A stretch of 64,000 nt of DNA from Cryptomeria japonica (taxonomy: Eukaryota; Streptophyta; Pinopsida; Cupressales; Cupressaceae). The notes under the pieces are model-generated. The model had not been told where the DNA came from and did not search any database. It worked only from the letters and a program-made list of their open reading frames with translations. This document shows positions 61,101 through 64,000 of the stretch, piece by piece (within the stretch, counting starts at the first letter, position 1; every line of letters starts with the position of its first letter). The position numbers were made by a program, and so were the translations under genes. Location: positions 49,001-113,000 of the forward strand of contig NW_026729290.1 of assembly GCF_030272615.1 (NCBI RefSeq). The letters are read 5' to 3'.

Positions 61101-61841
61101 TTGCAAATTGATGTATATGATTAATATGGCATATTTATATGTATAATTCATGATGTAATTATTTTCATATTCCAGAGCTATGCTACTTGATTTAAAATGG
61201 ATATTATATTCATATGTAATGATAGATGATATATTTTGGATATTGATTCAATGATGGAAATAATGTAATTAAATCTATTGATGTTCATTTAGTGTTATGT
61301 GAATTTCTATGATGATTAAGAAAATGGATTAGTAATGTGGTAATTAGAATTGGAAATAGAATAATGATGCTAGGATGTTGAATAAGTAATTGGGATTAGG
61401 AACATTTGGAATGGTTCTCTTAAAATGAATCTTCATATTTTAATGGGATTTGCATTAATAACAGATGTATTCATGATAGTTAGACTAGTGAGGTATCTTA
61501 TGTATGCAATAAAGACAAAATTTAGTTGAGTTATAGTGTATTAGATCATGGTAGTAAATATGATGTTATTCTTATATGGATATTATCTTGGTGAGATTGT
61601 AGTAATGACGTTGAGGTACCCTAGAGAAATATTAATTATGGAGTTGTGTATAGTTTTTCTTGCGTATAGTGCTTCCTATGTTTATATTCATGATGAAAAC
61701 AATTATATCTTGTTAATGGATATTAAATGCATATGAGTAGTTAGATAGTTGTACATGTTGCATTAAAAGATGTTTTTTTTAAATATTATCTAGATGCATA
61801 GTACATAGATAGTTCTTTAGGGTTTTTTGGTGGGTGTTACA
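58134..61841 (+). repeat. 3' LTR (3.7 kb)
   Basis: Colinear with 52705-56419; ends TGTTACA, followed by GCCCT. GTACCA-type array at about 59700-60005. Confidence 0.9.
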
Positions 61842-61846
61842 GCCCT

Positions 61847-62420
61847 AGTTTACAAAGTCAAAGTGAGAAATGATGATTGAAAGGCTATTCTTTCCCCCAA
61901 CCATGGAAACAAGAATACAAAATACTATTATGTTGCTACAAAAGTATGATTGCACTTGAAATTGTACCACGTTGAATGACAATGAGCCCCCAATAAGAAA
62001 GCTACCAATGTCATATAATGAGGAGCAACATAATAGGAACTTAAATGTTATGTGAAAGGAAAAATATGAGAGTCCAACTCATTTCCATCTAATATTTGAA
62101 TCGTACCAATTACAATAAGTTGTTGAATTTTATCTGCTAAATCATGTCATTCATTAGTGGCATGGCCAAGTATTTAATGATACTTGCAACAAGAAGGATC
62201 GTGTTGATTTTTATTATTATTATTTCTTTGATTCTTTAAAGGGAGAGAAATCAAGTTGGCTTTAAGAAGCTTATATAAAATACTCTCTTGTTGTGATGAG
62301 AAGTTGTAAGAAGACATACATGTATTAGTCAATTGAGGAGAGGATGTTGACAAATGAGTACTTTGGAAACCTAGACCTTCTATAGATTTCTCATGACCAT
62401 CAAAAATTTGTTGCACACAT
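61847..62420 (-). pseudogene. Gypsy-type internal ORF with a knuckle-like segment
   Basis: On the minus strand, a frame from 62416 (SIEGLGFQ, SSQQESILYKLLKANLISLP, then an Asn-rich run at about 62225-62210) leads to CCKYH-ILGHATNE followed by DKIQQLI and GTIQI. This resembles the CxYH..xGH.T..C..LK..IQ.LI..G.I segment of plant Gypsy polyproteins, with two key positions replaced by stops. It lies downstream of the retropepsin rather than upstream, which is unusual. Confidence 0.5.
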
Positions 62421-62560
62421 CCTAAACCATGTCCATCATATCCATGGATTGAATAAAATATATGTGTTGAATTATCTAGAGGAGAGGGTTCATTCCTAGC
62501 ATTACAGTCTAAAGAGTCCCCATCATCATCAAGACATGTGTTGGAAGAAGAGGTGGGAAT

Positions 62561-63105
62561 TTATTTATAAGAGGTTTGGATAAATGACAGACAAGGCTCC
62601 TTCAAGGCTTCATGCATAGATTGAGGGATCTTATACCTATTTAAGTAGCATATACAATATAAGGTACCCCAATTATTTACCAAGGGACCATCATTGATAA
62701 GAGATTGTGTTATTGAAGGAATCATATTATTAAATGGAGAGATGCATCCTACTTCATCATGAACCAAACCATAAGGATTAGGATCAGCCTTGATTGTGTG
62801 AAGTTCATTATTATATATAAATTTGATTATGTGATGAAGAGTACAAGGGACTGCTTTCATAGCATGGATCCATGGTCTACATAGAAGAAGGTTTTAATTA
62901 AGATGGTTGGGCATGACATAAATAGGAGTAGGTAAAGTCAAGGGTCCTACTTTGATAGGCAATATGACTATACCAAGTGACTCTCTAGCAAAATTATCAA
63001 AGCCATGAACACAGAGAGGATTGGGTTGAATAGAATAATGATCACAATTTATCTTATCTAATAAGGCAACACAACAAATGTTAAGTTCTCTCGGGCCCAC
63101 CCCTA
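62561..63105 (-). pseudogene. Gypsy retropepsin-like protease region
   Basis: The minus strand reads ELNICCVALLDKI, then CVHGFDNFARESLGIVILP, KVGPLTLPTPIYVM and NLLLCRPWIHAM, ending in IKADPNPYG. This is the C-terminal part of a plant Gypsy aspartic protease; the LLGRPW flap appears as LLCRPW. The catalytic DSG part would lie upstream, beyond the LINE that begins at about 63095. One stop interrupts the frame near 62896. It would have cleaved the Gag-Pol precursor. Confidence 0.75.
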
Positions 63106-64000
63106 GAATTTTGGGTTGAAGATGTCTTTAATGGTTTGGCCTGTTCCTTTGGTGAACTCTTTTCCATTGATCCTACTACAAAAATCAGAAGATGACTTAC
63201 CTATGCAAGAATTTGTGTGGGTGTCTATCAAGGAACGAACATGCCTCTATCCATTGAGATTAACTCTAGGCTTGGGAAATGGATCCAACGGTTAAAATAT
63301 GAGAATGTTCCTTTTGTGTGTTTCCATTGCAAAAAAGCTAGACATATTGCCAAGAAATGCCCCCTGTAGGCTGAAAAGGATAAAGCTAGGAAAGATAAGA
63401 GGATGAAGTGGAAAGCTAAAAATACCAACAAGAAAGAAGAAGAGATCTTGAATTCCATCATTCCTGATACCTTTGAACAAAAGGAAAATGATAATATGGT
63501 TTGTACTTAATAATCAAAGAAGGAATATTTCAAAGGCGACCAGGCTAGATCTAACAAAGGATAAATGCCTAACCCAACTGTGATGAGAAGAAGGAAGAAG
63601 ACCTGGAGGAAGGTGAAATCCATGTTGTTCTACAAGATAACAATGTGGAGGACTCAAACTCTATTACTAAGGATTCGAATAATGAGGAGCCTTATCCCAG
63701 CTATGAAGATGCCCAACAATGCAATATTTTTGGTGGAAACTCCTCTTCTGAATCCCAAAAGTCTATTGAGTATGTAAAATCCACTTTTCCATTGTCACTG
63801 ACAACTTCTATTTTTTATATAAGCTCTAAATGGGTAGATGAAGAAGGAAAATTTGATGCTTTGCAAAAATCACTTGCCCAAAACCCTATGGATGATGAAA
63901 TATAGATCAATGATGTCATAGAGAAAAAGCGGGCAGGAAAAAAGGGTCCCAAATCTACACCCCAAACTACTACTATGAAAACCAGGGTGATGGCAAAAGA
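63095..64000 (+). pseudogene. LINE ORF1, 5'-truncated, continuing past the window
   Basis: The frame enters at the end of the DUF4283-like domain (PLEFWVEDVFNG, then SFGELFSIDP). It continues with MPLSIEINSRLGKW, an intact zinc knuckle CFHCKKARHIAKKC (about 63319-63360), a basic stretch and SIIPDTFEQ. After stops and a frame change it reads DLEEGEIHVVLQ (about 63600) and KKGPKSTPQ (about 63935). The same blocks occur in the same order in the LINE at 7750-13650. The 5' break at about 63095 lies inside the Gypsy protease, as expected for a 5'-truncated LINE insertion. Confidence 0.8.

Larger units (their letters stand above)
52705..61841 (+). mobile_element. Complete gag-only Gypsy-type element, 9.1 kb, TSD GCCCT
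   Basis: LTRs 52705-56419 and 58134-61841 are colinear and unusually long, about 3.7 kb each. GCCCT flanks both sides (52700-52704 and 61842-61846). The interior is only 1.7 kb with PBS, gag and PPT and no pol. More than 80% of the element is LTR. The first 300 bp of the LTRs differ at roughly 11-12% of sites by eye. Confidence 0.9.
41236..63100 (-). mobile_element. Gypsy-type element, split by two later LTR elements (5' end not seen)
   Basis: On the minus strand there is a retropepsin ORF (about 63105-62560), internal DNA to 61847, then after an inserted element 52704-50757, and a PPT plus 3' LTR start at 50756 (TGTAGCATCC). The LTR continues to 50328 and, after a second inserted element, from 41949 to about 41236. 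The two inserted elements have clean target duplications, so the flanks must once have been joined. No RT or integrase was found in the remaining about 3.2 kb internal part. The element is deleted or non-autonomous. The 41236 end is a guess from a TGTA start. Confidence 0.55.

Overview
This window is intergenic DNA of a large, transposon-dominated plant nuclear genome. I found no host gene that I would defend. The sequence is AT-rich. It holds plant L1-type LINEs (DUF4283/zf-CCHC ORF1; endonuclease, RT, zf-RVT and RNase H in ORF2), Copia and Gypsy LTR elements primed by initiator tRNA-Met, and several LTR elements that keep only gag. The very long LTRs and old, stop-riddled nested insertions fit a gymnosperm or another giant plant genome; that placement is inference.

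Layout. 1-5938: 3' part of a non-autonomous LTR element (+) with four CCHC knuckles, an unknown ORF, a coiled-coil ORF, PPT and 3' LTR. 5939-7510: gag-like ORF (-) of another element. About 7750-13650: near-full-length LINE (-). 13690-14860: part of a Copia-type LTR (-). 14892-15080: LINE endonuclease scrap (+). 16130-17325: compound (GT)/(AT) microsatellites and a roughly 0.5 kb-arm palindrome made of two LTR pieces. 16823-37409: one Copia element (-) whose two LTRs were each split by a later insertion, a 3.26 kb unknown insert (17491-20748) in the 3' LTR and a 10.2 kb DNA transposon (27048-37255) in the 5' LTR. 37410-40020: 5' end of a further gag-CCHC element (-). 41236-63100: a Gypsy element (-) pulled apart by two gag-only LTR elements, 41950-50322 (TSD TATGT, 2.7 kb LTRs) and 52705-61841 (TSD GCCCT, 3.7 kb LTRs). 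63095-64000: 5'-truncated LINE ORF1 (+), same family as the first LINE.

The most interesting object is the DNA transposon at 27048-37255. It has a 4-bp target duplication (GTAT), short imperfect terminal inverted repeats, and clusters of a GGGCCC-centred palindrome at both ends. It carries two convergent genes. One is a DDE-type transposase (two exons; three in-frame stops, all compatible with C-to-T change). The other is an eight-exon gene on the opposite strand with a poly-proline tract and a tandem array of near-identical 174-bp exon+intron units. Both genes could be assembled by hand with frame-preserving introns. I cannot assign the superfamily with certainty; the 4-bp target duplication makes Sola one candidate.

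The insertion order can be read from the interruptions. The Gypsy and Copia bodies came first. The gag-only elements (LTR pairs roughly 10-12% diverged by eye over their first 240-300 bp) went into the Gypsy. The DNA transposon, with its far less damaged ORFs, went into the Copia LTR.
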